From Gammaproteobacteria bacterium (GTDB lineage: Bacteria > Pseudomonadota > Gammaproteobacteria > DSM-16500): a stretch of DNA of 64,000 nt. The position numbers and the translations under genes are program-made. This document shows positions 36,361-45,292 of the stretch, piece after piece. The stretch covers positions 1 through 64,000 of the forward strand of contig JAJNBC010000013.1 in assembly GCA_021156085.1 (NCBI GenBank), read 5' to 3'. Each line of letters starts with the position of its first letter. Position 1 is the first letter of the stretch. The notes under the pieces are model-generated. The model ran no database searches and had not been told where the DNA came from. It saw nothing but the letters and a program-made list of their open reading frames with translations.

Positions 36361-36576
36361 ATGGATATCACGCCTATTGCTTATATTATTGTGAAATTGG
36401 CCCCGCTGCTAGGCAGTATGATAGCGGGGCCGGGGGGGATTATTCTGTGTGGCTGGATTTCTTCGGTTTTTAGTAGTGAGATAAACCAATCGGATATGGT
36501 GGGAGTGGGGATTAAAATGATAGCTCTGCTAGCACATATCAATTTATTCTGGAATGCTTCTACAATTTATTATTAA
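36361..36576 (+). CDS. Small holin-like membrane protein
   Basis: 71 residues from the ATG at 36361, with AAGGAG six bases upstream. The MDITPIAYIIVKLAPLLGSM opening, a GPGG turn and a hydrophobic second helix resemble small phage holin-like proteins (KLAPxLG...GGPxG pattern). A third short hydrophobic stretch (KMIALLAHINLF) is near the C-terminus. It follows the MerR regulator by 16 bases. The resemblance is by eye and weak; a generic small membrane protein is the alternative. Confidence 0.5.
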   Translation: MDITPIAYIIVKLAPLLGSMIAGPGGIILCGWISSVFSSEINQSDMVGVGIKMIALLAHINLFWNASTIYY

Positions 36577-36771
36577 GATATACTCTATTTGAGTAAAATT
36601 ATTCAATGCGAATTCTGACATTGCTGATTTTTATTCTCTATTTTTTAAGCCATGTGATATTATTGCGCAATAATTCGATTGCAAATAAGGGTTCAGGGTA
36701 GCTGGCTTAAAACGCCAAGCCAGCCAAATATAAGGCTGTGAGCATTTATTAATGAGGAAGGGGTAGGTGCC

Positions 36772-39700
36772 ATGCAGAGTAATAATCCAATAGAACAAGC
36801 TATTAACTATTTTCTTTCTCAATACGACGAGGTATTAGGAGCGGAGGGTTACCCTCGAGAGGGTAGCTTACGAACAAATCCTACATTAGAAAATATTATT
36901 AAGGAGGCTATTTCTGACAAATCTTTTATTGCTACACGTGTTTTTGTAAAAATATGTTTTGTTGATAGCACTGCTAAAGAGCAGGGAATAGCAATTACTT
37001 TTCTAGATCAACTCAAAAAATACTTGAATGAGAAAGTTATCCTAAAGATACACGCTCTCACCCTGTTTTTTGAGTCTTATGAGCAAGCTCTAAAAGGGAA
37101 TCAAAGCTCGCATGAAAATTTAGATTTAAATAAAATAAATATTTTTAATCTTGATCTTAAAAACTTAATAGACACTGTTCTTCTTGCACAGTATGAAGCG
37201 GATGACCCGTTATACCCCACTTTTAACTCATTCATGGAAAGTCCATCAATAAGCGAACAAATAAAAGCTATTTTTGCGGAGTATACACAAAAAAAAGTAA
37301 TAGCAGATCAAGCCTCACAAGCAGGAGCTCGTTTTTTTGAATTGTATAATCAACTCTTAGGAGGGGAGCCTCGAGCGAGGAGCCTCCAAAGTGATCATTC
37401 TAATTTACAACAAATTATAGATGCTGTTATTGAAGAACAAAATTCGGATAGCCCATTAAAAAAAGCATTTAACCAATTTTTTATGACTATCCCACAGCCT
37501 GAAGTAGCAGACTTTATCCATACATTTTATTTAGCCAGGCTTCACAAGAAAAAACTCCGATCACAAGCAGAAGAAGAAAAGGAGCCTAATCTAGAGCAAA
37601 AGGCTATTAATTATTTTCTTGAAAAATACAATATTCACGGTCGTTGCGCTCCTAAAATTTCCCCCTTACAAGGTAAAAAAAGTATAACAGTAGAGCAAAT
37701 TATGCAGGAAATTGCTATAGAGAAGAGATTTTTTCTGCGCGCCACTTTGGTAGACATATGTTTTCCTATCACGCCCCATAAACCGCTAGAAGAGAGTTAC
37801 TCGAATTTTTTGCAAAAAAAATTAATGGAAAAAGATTTTGCAGAATGGCTACGAATAAAAACAGGGGTTGATTTTTTAAAGCGCTATGATAGGGCATTGA
37901 AACAAAAAGACAACCAGTTGCGCTTAAGAGCCTGGGAAAAGGCGAATTTTTACAATATAACGCCCGAGCAAATAGTAGATCATGCTATCGAAAAGCCGGA
38001 CACCTTATTCTTCGAAGTTTTTCAAAGAGAATACTTAAATGATGAACCAGAAGGAGAGATCGGGGAGGAGCAATCTCCAGCAGACTCGGAGGTAAGAGAT
38101 TTTTTTAAGCGGTTATATCATCTTCGTAGACTCCAAAAAACATTGCAACTACCACTACAAAATAGAGAAGCTGAAGAAAAAAAGGAAGAAGAGGAATTTA
38201 GATCAATAGATCAGCAGCAAATCATCACGGAAATATTAGAAGAGTATGATGAAATTTTAGCAAGTAAACGCGAAAGGCGAGTGCTAGACCTCACGCAGAA
38301 GGCTGCGGCTTCCCTCTCTGTAGATCACTTTATGGAGTGGGTAGTTTCAGGCCAAGCCCCTTTTTTAAACGAGGCATTTGCTACATTTCTTCGTCGAGAT
38401 CATTCATCTAAGCAAACACAACAACTCCAAGCTTTATATGAATCTAAGCAAAATCTACAAAAACAAGCCATTCAGTATTTTCTTAAAAAATATGATGAGC
38501 AAATCGAAGGGGAGAGGCGCCGAGCGTTCGAATTGTGCCTCTGCGACGATCAGCTTGTTACCATCCCGGCGATTATGGGTACTGTAGAAAAATATTTTAT
38601 TGCCGAGTATGTTTTTATGGTAATTAGCTTCACTGATTCAGAAGCTAAAGCGCAGGGAATAGCTGATTTTCTTCTAAGAAGATGGAAAGAATGGGGTCAG
38701 GCGACACAGGAAAAAAAATTAGCGATAGCTGGGTTAACGCAATTTTTCGTATTTTATCAGCAGGCTTTAAAAAAGAAACAAGCAGGCCCCCATCCCTCTT
38801 TTGATCCGGCTGGCAATTCTATCTTTTCTTTAAATGTGGAAAACCTAATACAGATTATTCTTTTTGAGCAATATGAAGAAGATCCTATTTTATATAGGAC
38901 TTTTGTGCAGTTTATTAGTAAAAACTCAAACACAGAAAGGGAAATAAAAGAGTTTCTTAAGCAAAGATATTATCCCCAAAAAGCAATTGCTGATAAAGCG
39001 CAACAATTAGCTGCCCAGTCTTTTTTCGAGATTTTTAAGGCTCTGCTCGCCGAAGAAGAGGAGATGCCAGCAGCGAATTTTAATGCGGATGTCACTACCT
39101 TAAAAATATTAATAAATACTGTTATACAATATTCAGAGAAAAAGCCGGCATTGAGAAAAGCCTTTATGCAATTTGTGGAAGGTATTCAAGATTTTGAGGT
39201 AGTGCATTATATCAATGAGCTTTATTCTTATAGATTAAGCCGCAGAAAAAACCACCTTCATAATTTTACCAATGACTTACAATGTTTAAAAAACCGGGCA
39301 GTACAAGATTTCTTAAAATACTATGATAAGGAATTACAAGGTCAAATTCGAGTGCCCCTTCTCATCGGAGGCCCTTTCTATATTACACCAGAAATAATAA
39401 TCAACGCTGTTATTCAGCAAAAAGGGAAGGTCTTATGTGAGGCTTTTAAAGAATATCTTGCAGATGACGCTGAAAATAACGCAGGAAAAGATTTCCTTAA
39501 ACGATTATATCATGAAAAGAAGCTCAAAGAACAAGCGGCTTTAACGAATAAAGAGAGGGTAGAAGAAAAAGAAGAAGAAGAAAAAAAAGAATCGGAGGTA
39601 ATCGCCGCATTTTTAGAAATGTATGATCTACTCTTGAAGCAACCATCCGCAAGCAACAAACTCCGCGTAGCACAGCTTCGCCCTGGAGAGGCTGCTAGCA

Positions 39701-40527
39701 AGCTTTCTTTAGAAGATTTTGTAAAAATTGTAGAATCTCATCCAGACACGCCTTTAGAAGAAGCACTGGATTTATTTCTTCGCCAAGATAATCATTTAGA
39801 TCCTACGTCCCTGCAAAAACTCCAAACTTTATATGCTCCTATAAAAGAAAAAAGAGATGAAGATAAGCGGCAAGCAAAGTTAAAAAGAGAGGTAGACCTA
39901 TCAGAGTCGCAACACTGCTTAAGAGAACGACCGCAAGCAGAGGGACAGCCAAGAAAAGATGATGTATCTCAATTTTTAGATGCATACCATCTTTCGCGAG
40001 AGAAGGATACTTTCTGTTCAAAGTCCGCCTGGCCAAAAGCTAAAATGACAGAAAATGAACCCACCCTCGAAGAAATTGTTTTATATGCTATAGCAAATCC
40101 TAACAGTCGCACAAGCCAAGTGGTGGGAGAGATGCCTTCTACTACTATAAAGAAGTGGAAGGATCAGCTTACTACGTCTCATGAAAAAGCAGTGGAGGAA
40201 TTTCTAGAAAAAAGTTCCACCGACCGTAGGAAACGAGGTTGTTGGCAGCGTTCTAAATGGGATCACGTCGATCAGGAAAAGATTAGCCTCATAGACATTA
40301 TAGAACATGCGCGAAAAAGTAAATTAAGCCGAATGTTTTCTTTTTTTACGGGAGAACGCTCTTATCAAATATTGCGGCAAGAAGGTTTAGATGTGAGAAG
40401 CACAGAGAATCAAACAAAATCTTCAGCCCAATTAGCTCGGGAATATTTAGGGGGGCGCGTGCGTAGCGAAGATTTCCAAAATGAGCCCTCTCCGGATGGT
40501 GATTCTTTGGCTTTGCTGATTGACTAA
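36772..40527 (+). CDS. Large (1251-residue) helical repeat protein
   Basis: Built from about a dozen diverged ~85-105-residue units. A typical unit reads (A/V)xxFLxxYDxxL, then a variable turn, then (L/I)TxExIIxxxI, a helix with xxAFxxFL, and finally FLKxLYxxKxLKxxA. Examples of unit starts are AINYFLSQYDEVL, ALTLFFESYEQAL, AINYFLEKYN, AIQYFLKKYDEQI and AVQDFLKYYDKEL. The order of three consecutive units (near residues 7-280) is repeated near residues 565-830, so the protein grew by a block duplication. The last two units carry a Trp/Cys-rich motif and an HA(R/I)xxxxSR-like helix seen also in the phosphatase at 45293. No enzymatic motif is seen. Start with GAGGAAGGGG upstream. Function unknown; a host-directed scaffold is speculation. 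Confidence 0.6.
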   Translation: MQSNNPIEQAINYFLSQYDEVLGAEGYPREGSLRTNPTLENIIKEAISDKSFIATRVFVKICFVDSTAKEQGIAITFLDQLKKYLNEKVILKIHALTLFFESYEQALKGNQSSHENLDLNKINIFNLDLKNLIDTVLLAQYEADDPLYPTFNSFMESPSISEQIKAIFAEYTQKKVIADQASQAGARFFELYNQLLGGEPRARSLQSDHSNLQQIIDAVIEEQNSDSPLKKAFNQFFMTIPQPEVADFIHTFYLARLHKKKLRSQAEEEKEPNLEQKAINYFLEKYNIHGRCAPKISPLQGKKSITVEQIMQEIAIEKRFFLRATLVDICFPITPHKPLEESYSNFLQKKLMEKDFAEWLRIKTGVDFLKRYDRALKQKDNQLRLRAWEKANFYNITPEQIVDHAIEKPDTLFFEVFQREYLNDEPEGEIGEEQSPADSEVRDFFKRLYHLRRLQKTLQLPLQNREAEEKKEEEEFRSIDQQQIITEILEEYDEILASKRERRVLDLTQKAAASLSVDHFMEWVVSGQAPFLNEAFATFLRRDHSSKQTQQLQALYESKQNLQKQAIQYFLKKYDEQIEGERRRAFELCLCDDQLVTIPAIMGTVEKYFIAEYVFMVISFTDSEAKAQGIADFLLRRWKEWGQATQEKKLAIAGLTQFFVFYQQALKKKQAGPHPSFDPAGNSIFSLNVENLIQIILFEQYEEDPILYRTFVQFISKNSNTEREIKEFLKQRYYPQKAIADKAQQLAAQSFFEIFKALLAEEEEMPAANFNADVTTLKILINTVIQYSEKKPALRKAFMQFVEGIQDFEVVHYINELYSYRLSRRKNHLHNFTNDLQCLKNRAVQDFLKYYDKELQGQIRVPLLIGGPFYITPEIIINAVIQQKGKVLCEAFKEYLADDAENNAGKDFLKRLYHEKKLKEQAALTNKERVEEKEEEEKKESEVIAAFLEMYDLLLKQPSASNKLRVAQLRPGEAASKLSLEDFVKIVESHPDTPLEEALDLFLRQDNHLDPTSLQKLQTLYAPIKEKRDEDKRQAKLKREVDLSESQHCLRERPQAEGQPRKDDVSQFLDAYHLSREKDTFCSKSAWPKAKMTENEPTLEEIVLYAIANPNSRTSQVVGEMPSTTIKKWKDQLTTSHEKAVEEFLEKSSTDRRKRGCWQRSKWDHVDQEKISLIDIIEHARKSKLSRMFSFFTGERSYQILRQEGLDVRSTENQTKSSAQLAREYLGGRVRSEDFQNEPSPDGDSLALLID

Positions 40528-40895
40528 AACTGCAATTCAATGACTAGCACTTTGATGGGATGAGAGGACATATTCTCATCATTATGGAGCTCATTAGGAA
40601 TGTCTTTAGTTAAATAATAAGCTTTATTTTTTTGCAGTTTTAAATAATGTACCTTGCCTTTATCGTTAGTAATCTTTAACACCCCATCCGTTAATGCAAC
40701 AACGACACGGTCATGCTCATGTCGATGCATTTTTAGTTTTTGATTGGCGCTAGGGTAAATGATAGTTTCCCATACAGAAATTTTGTTATTAGAAAATTGC
40801 GCGATACGCGTTGTGGCAGGAGGGGTGGCGTTGGAAACACCATTTATTAGAAAAAAAGAGAGAATGGTTAAAATCATTAAGCGATAAGGCATCAT
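40524..40895 (-). CDS. Small secreted cupin
   Basis: About 123 residues from the ATG pair at 40895, chosen for GAAGGA nine bases upstream and for the signal peptide that begins there (RLMILTILSFFLINGVSNA). The mature part is one cupin barrel: MHRHEHDRVVVALTDGVLKI supplies the HxHxxxxxxxxxG first motif and LHNDENMSSHPIKVLVIEL the second. Its stop codon overlaps that of the convergent 1251-residue gene. Metal-binding or sugar-isomerase roles are both possible. Confidence 0.7.
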   Translation of the reverse strand: MMPYRLMILTILSFFLINGVSNATPPATTRIAQFSNNKISVWETIIYPSANQKLKMHRHEHDRVVVALTDGVLKITNDKGKVHYLKLQKNKAYYLTKDIPNELHNDENMSSHPIKVLVIELQF

Positions 40896-40938
40896 ACAAT
40901 AATATCCTTCATTTTTTTTTACTGCTTCTAAAAGCTTT

Positions 40939-41793
40939 CTACAAAAGTTGTAATGCCAGACTAGAAGACCCGCGCCAATTTTCGTTGTGATGCCCATATT
41001 TTCCCCCCCTACAACTATTAAGTTGTAGCGAGCCTACAAAATTCTCCCAGTAGCCGCCAGGAGGAGGAAGAGCATTCTTGTAAAAAGAAGGGTCATATGG
41101 TGATACGACTCGAGGAGCAGCAAAAAAGTTATTATAGAGATGGCTACTTGCAACAAGCGCTAACCCACCTGGAATCAACCAGGGGGTAAAAGGTGCCGCG
41201 AGTGCAAACCCGCCTGCTATTATACAAGACCATCCTAGTAATTTAACAAAAGAAGAGAGAGCTAAATTTCTAGCTGCTGCAATTTGATTTTTTTGTAAGT
41301 CTACGGCGTTCTCTTTCTTCGTATAGGTAGTATCTTTTATTCTTTCTCGCCATTGGCAAATATTATCTACCAACTCAACTAGCGCATTAATAGCAAATCC
41401 TAAGGCTACCAAGCTAAGCGCAGGGTGTACTATTCCCACGGACATAGCAGCAGAGACTACAGAAGCAGCGGAGTGTGTGTTTAAAACACCTGCGCCAATG
41501 GTGGTTGCCCCTAAAGCCATTGCCGTACCTCCCTCTTTCTTTTGCAAGGCAGTATACATGTTTTGTGTTGGGGTGTCATAATAGAGGAGCTCTTTTCTAT
41601 CATTCAATCCCTTAATATGAAATAGCTTTATGAGAGTGATACAGGAGCTAGCGACCATACATAAAGGTAGTAGACCCGTGCCTGTCCCAATGACTCCGAA
41701 AACTGCTAATAGAAATCCGACGGGTGCTGAAATGGTATTACCTATTTCACTAAGCATAGCTACATTTATATCTATTTCTTTGTTTATTTTCAT
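40939..41793 (-). CDS. Multi-pass hydrophobic protein, unknown
   Basis: 284 residues; AAAAGGAACTCTA precedes the ATG. Hydrophobic segments occur near residues 22-44, 90-125, 122-138 and 173-210, rich in Gly/Ala/Ser (GGTAMALGATTIGAGVL, SVVSAAMSVGIV, WSCIIAGGFALAAPFTPW). The N-terminus is charged and the C-terminal ~70 residues are polar (PSFYKNALPPPGGYWEN). No family recognised. Gly/Ala-rich multi-pass proteins with soluble ends are common among exported proteins of intracellular bacteria, which is the only hint available. Confidence 0.5.
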   Translation of the reverse strand: MKINKEIDINVAMLSEIGNTISAPVGFLLAVFGVIGTGTGLLPLCMVASSCITLIKLFHIKGLNDRKELLYYDTPTQNMYTALQKKEGGTAMALGATTIGAGVLNTHSAASVVSAAMSVGIVHPALSLVALGFAINALVELVDNICQWRERIKDTTYTKKENAVDLQKNQIAAARNLALSSFVKLLGWSCIIAGGFALAAPFTPWLIPGGLALVASSHLYNNFFAAPRVVSPYDPSFYKNALPPPGGYWENFVGSLQLNSCRGGKYGHHNENWRGSSSLALQLL

Positions 41794-42002
41794 TAGAGTT
41801 CCTTTTTCAAAATTAGAAAATTGAAATTTTTATGAGCAGAATTTTATCACGCCTTTCTTCTTTGTCAATGAAATAGGTTGCCTATCAGCCATATGTGGTA
41901 TCTCTAAATATAACAATAGGTTACAAATTAAATTCTGACTAGGCAATGTATCCTAATGTTAGATCACTCACGTATAATGCTAATTAGAAAAGAAGGTCCG
42001 CC

Positions 42003-42890
42003 ATGAGTATGAAAACCCTGACCCAAAACATCATCGCTACCTATGGTAAGCAAGGAGAGGAGTGGATTGCCAATCTACCTGCTACCATTGAAGCCCTCGT
42101 TAAGTATTGGAACTTAAGTCATTTTATTTCCATTGATAACCAGAGTTTTAACTATGTAGCCAAAGCGATGGCAAATATAAATCAGGCTGTTGTATTAAAA
42201 ATCAGTTGCGATGCAAAAAGTATGACGAATGAAATACAAGCTTTGAAGCATTTTAATGGCCAGGGCTCAATTCAATTTATTGATTACCATTCAAAATATC
42301 ATGCTTTACTCTTACAACAAGCGATTCCGGGTATTACCCTTAAAGCTCTTTATCCCACGCAGATTGAATATGTTATGAATTGCTATGTAGACACCATGAG
42401 AAAGCTTCACAGTAAACACTTATCTAGCAAACATTCTTATTCCCATATTGGCGAGTGGTTAAGAGCTATCGACAGACTTATTCCAAGCAAGCCCTGTCCT
42501 GTTCATTTACTGGAAAAGGCTATTTTTTTAAAAAATACTTTGTTAGCCTCTATGAGCAAGCCCATATTTTTGCACGGTGATTTACATCACGATAATATTT
42601 TAAAAAATAATGATGACTGGTTGGCCATTGATCCAAAAGGGGTGGTTGGCGAACCGGAATTTGAAATCGCTGCTTTTGATTTTATGTATATAGCAGAGTT
42701 AGCAAATAACCCTGATATAAAAGCTATTTTTGATGCCAGAATAAATCTTCTTGCTCATAAATCAGGACTTAACGCTCAGCGCATTAAGGATTGGGTATTT
42801 GTCCGGCTTATTTTAATGGCTGCTTGGCATATCGAAGATCATGGCGATCCAAGCTGGGCTATTCAATTGGCTGAAACAGTACAGGTATGA
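42003..42890 (+). CDS. Aminoglycoside/hydroxyurea phosphotransferase-like kinase (APH(6) type)
   Basis: 295 residues of protein-kinase-like APH fold. The catalytic loop FLHGDLHHDNIL (Asp193, Asn198) and metal-binding IDPKGVVGEPEFEIA (Asp210) fit the APH_6_hur family of streptomycin 6-kinases. The lysine of the N-lobe is in AVVLKISCD. Resistance in this organism is not shown; many such kinases act on other small molecules. The last codons and the stop (ACAGGTATGA) lie at the edge of a 114-base segment that is duplicated at 51620, so the gene's 3' end may have been altered by recombination. Confidence 0.78.
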   Translation: MSMKTLTQNIIATYGKQGEEWIANLPATIEALVKYWNLSHFISIDNQSFNYVAKAMANINQAVVLKISCDAKSMTNEIQALKHFNGQGSIQFIDYHSKYHALLLQQAIPGITLKALYPTQIEYVMNCYVDTMRKLHSKHLSSKHSYSHIGEWLRAIDRLIPSKPCPVHLLEKAIFLKNTLLASMSKPIFLHGDLHHDNILKNNDDWLAIDPKGVVGEPEFEIAAFDFMYIAELANNPDIKAIFDARINLLAHKSGLNAQRIKDWVFVRLILMAAWHIEDHGDPSWAIQLAETVQV

Positions 42891-42995
42891 ATGCTCTCTA
42901 TCCTTGAGGGAGCTTTAAAAAGTGATCTATTTTCATTTTGAAACTGTTTACATTTTTAATAAGATGTAAAAATTTTCATCTAAATTGTTGAGATT
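42882..42995 (-). pseudogene. Duplicated promoter and first codons of a Fic gene, non-functional
   Basis: This stretch is about 80-85% alike, by eye, to 51620-51733, the 5' end and upstream region of the Fic gene. On the minus strand it reads MKIDHFLKLPQG, a stop, then RAFIP, against MKIGHFLKQPPGYRAFIP in the Fic gene. It includes an eroded copy of the GTTTACAT operator. Nothing of the rest of the gene follows. Position-wise it begins inside the last codons of the kinase gene. Confidence 0.8.
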
Positions 42996-43030
42996 CAAAA
43001 GAAGCTTTTTAATAGATCTTCCTAACCAGT

Positions 43031-43060
43031 CTTGAAAATAAATTAGGTCGTCCCCACTAT
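43031..43060 (+). promoter_or_regulatory. Sigma32 (heat-shock) promoter for hsp20
   Basis: CTTGAAA (43031-43037) and CCCCACTAT (43052-43060) are separated by 14 bases. They closely match the E. coli sigma32 consensus, CTTGAAA and CCCCATNT with a 13-15-base spacer. The hsp20 start codon is 36 bases downstream. Confidence 0.88.
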
Positions 43061-43095
43061 AAAAAGTAGTATTCAACTAAATAATAGGAGTCTTT

Positions 43096-43545
43096 ATGCC
43101 AACTTATCTTGCACCCTATGAAAAAGTAAATTTAATTAATGAACTAAATTCCATGATGGAAAATATAGTAAATCGAGGGCTATCAGCTGATGATAGTAAA
43201 GTAGCTACTAGCCGCTGGCTACCGGCCGTGGATATTAAAGAAGAAGCGGGTGCTTTTATTATTTTTGCTGATTTACCTGGGGTTGATCCGAAGCATGTTG
43301 ATGTGTCTATGGAAAACAATGTGTTGACTATTAAAGGGTCGCGTGCCCACACGCGGGAAGAAAATAAGGATAAATTCCATCGGCTTGAACGAATTGAAGG
43401 CGAATTTTACCGGCGCTTTACCTTACCTGATACGGCGGATGGCGAAAATATTAAAGCCAAGGCTAGACAAGGGGTATTGGAATTAACAATTCCGAAAAAG
43501 AAAATTGCGCAATCAAGGAAGATTGACATTAAAGTAGAAGATTAA
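43096..43545 (+). CDS. Small heat-shock protein Hsp20
   Basis: 149 residues with the alpha-crystallin domain: WLPAVDIKEEAGAFIIFADLPGV at the start of the domain, VSMENNVLTIKGSR in the middle, and FYRRFTLPDTADGENIKAKARQGVLELTIPKK at its end. These proteins hold unfolded clients for refolding by DnaK. AATAGGAGTC precedes the ATG and a sigma32 promoter lies immediately upstream, so heat induction is expected. Length and domain order are normal. Confidence 0.95.
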   Translation: MPTYLAPYEKVNLINELNSMMENIVNRGLSADDSKVATSRWLPAVDIKEEAGAFIIFADLPGVDPKHVDVSMENNVLTIKGSRAHTREENKDKFHRLERIEGEFYRRFTLPDTADGENIKAKARQGVLELTIPKKKIAQSRKIDIKVED

Positions 43546-43681
43546 AGTTAAATGATGCCCCTCGGCGGTACCGAAAGAAAAGTTATTACTGCTAAAAGTT
43601 AAATGCTCGCCCTGGGAAGCGTTGCTTAAAGCTACATCTCGGGGCGAAGCTATTACGACAAGGAAATTTTTATTAGAAAAA

Positions 43682-44551
43682 TTACCCGTTTACGATGATC
43701 CCACCATTGGGGTGTAATACTTGGCCTGTCATATAAGAAGAATCATGGCTTGCTAAAAATACGTAGCAGCCAGCTACCTCACACGGTTGGCCTACGCGTT
43801 CCATAGGTACTTGTTCCCCAAATTCCGCAACTTTTTCAGCTGAGAAGCTTGCAGGGATAAGCGGTGTCCAAATAGGGCCTGGCGCGACCGCATTGACTCG
43901 GATGCCGCGCTTTATTAAAGAAAGTGCTAAAGAGCGGGTAAAAGAAACAATGGCACCTTTTGTGCTTGAATAATCGATCAGCTGAGGATTTCCCTTATAA
44001 GCTGTAACAGAGGTGGTATTAATAATAACGCTGCCTTTTTTTAGATGGGGTAAAGCGGCTTTGGTTAAATAAAAAAGAGGGAATAAGTTGGTGCTAAATG
44101 TCCGCAACAATTGCTCGTGAGTAATATCCGTGATTTCTTTTTTGGGATATTGTACAGCTGCATTATTGATGAGAATGTCTATTCGGCCAAATTCTTTGAT
44201 AGCCCGATCGACGATATGCTGACAAAAATTCTCTTCTGCAATATTGCCTGCTAAGAGGACACATTGGCCTCCTGCCTGCTGCACCAATGATTGCGTTTCC
44301 TTCGCATCATTATCTTCATTTAAGTAACTAATTAGAATGTTAGCTCCTTCTTTTGCATAAGCGATGGCGACTGCACGACCGATGCCACTATCTCCGCCGG
44401 TGATGATGGCGATTTTTCCTTTTAGTTTGTTACTTCCTTGATGCTCTACGTCTTCGGCGATAGGCAATGGCCTCATTTCACTTTCTATTCCTGGCTGTTT
44501 AGCTTGATGTTGCGGAGGTTGTTGGTGTTTTTTTCTTTCTTGTTTACTCAT
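43682..44551 (-). CDS. Short-chain dehydrogenase/reductase (YhxC/YghA-like)
   Basis: 289 residues. A hydrophilic, Gln/Pro-rich N-terminal extension (KKHQQPPQHQAKQPG) precedes the Rossmann core with IITGGDSGIGRAVAIAYA (cofactor glycine motif), NNAAVQYP (NNAG-like), the catalytic serine in INTTSVTAYKG and the YSSTKG (Tyr-x3-Lys) catalytic pair. The extension and length fit the YhxC/YghA-type dehydrogenases, often linked to general stress. Substrate unknown. AAAGGAGTCCTT precedes the ATG. The next gene upstream on the same strand is 21 bases away. Confidence 0.9.
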   Translation of the reverse strand: MSKQERKKHQQPPQHQAKQPGIESEMRPLPIAEDVEHQGSNKLKGKIAIITGGDSGIGRAVAIAYAKEGANILISYLNEDNDAKETQSLVQQAGGQCVLLAGNIAEENFCQHIVDRAIKEFGRIDILINNAAVQYPKKEITDITHEQLLRTFSTNLFPLFYLTKAALPHLKKGSVIINTTSVTAYKGNPQLIDYSSTKGAIVSFTRSLALSLIKRGIRVNAVAPGPIWTPLIPASFSAEKVAEFGEQVPMERVGQPCEVAGCYVFLASHDSSYMTGQVLHPNGGIIVNG

Positions 44552-44572
44552 AAGGACTCCTTTTATTTTTTA

Positions 44573-45133
44573 TCACAAATAGCTTTCAATTTTTTTAATT
44601 CTTGCCGCTCTATCGCCAGAAATTTCAATGATTTTTGGATAGCCGTATCGTGGAAAAATATCACCTACCTCATCCCTATAAATTTTTTTGAAATATTTAT
44701 TAGCAGCCTTACGATAGGCAGGATTTTCCTCAGTATATTCGATAGGGTTTTCTTTTGTGAGAGGAAGAAATAAAATTAAATCCAAAGTGTTCAAAGCGAT
44801 TTTGATTTCATCAAATCGTTCAGAGATTTCACTATCATTTATATCTAGCGAATCTTGCTCCAAAGCAATCATGGAGTAGGCAATAAAATCAATGGGGCAC
44901 CGATCAAAAATAACATTACGCTCTTTTGCAGTTTCATTAAGTTGCTTAATACTATAATCGAGCTGTTCAAGTAAACTATCTAGGGAAGGTTCCATTGATA
45001 ACTCCATAGATTTTTCATCTTGCAATTTGTAATAAGCCTCTTTTTCGCCTCTATAGTTCGGATGTCTTTTAAGAAAATCCTCAATTAAAGTAGTTTTACC
45101 AATAAAATGCGTACCTGAAACGGCGATGCGCAT
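44573..45133 (-). CDS. P-loop nucleotide kinase-like ATPase
   Basis: 186 residues with a Walker A at the very N-terminus (AVSGTHFIGKTTLIEDF) and a kinase-like FDRCPIDFIAYSM motif (cf. DRxxxD of nucleoside and thymidylate kinases), followed by DLILFLPLTKENP. This is the AAA_28/NadR-kinase-like group of small-molecule kinases. The substrate is not evident. AGGAGAATCGAT precedes the start. It may share a transcript with the SDR gene downstream. Confidence 0.7.
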   Translation of the reverse strand: MRIAVSGTHFIGKTTLIEDFLKRHPNYRGEKEAYYKLQDEKSMELSMEPSLDSLLEQLDYSIKQLNETAKERNVIFDRCPIDFIAYSMIALEQDSLDINDSEISERFDEIKIALNTLDLILFLPLTKENPIEYTEENPAYRKAANKYFKKIYRDEVGDIFPRYGYPKIIEISGDRAARIKKIESYL

Positions 45134-45292
45134 ATCGATTCTCCTTTAGTAAAGATTTTCTTATCTCTACCTCTACCATCATTTCGGTTGCTTTTCATGC
45201 TGTCAATTATAAAGCTTTAGAAAAAAATGACACTAACTTTTTGATAAAAATGTGCTACAATCCTGCATATTTCTCACCGAGGTTAAAATAGC

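Noticed and set aside
43550-43681. Repeated AGTTAAATG...GCCC segments after hsp20 as a CRISPR or tandem repeat
   Set aside because: Only two imperfect short copies with no regular spacing; at most a weak hairpin between convergent genes.
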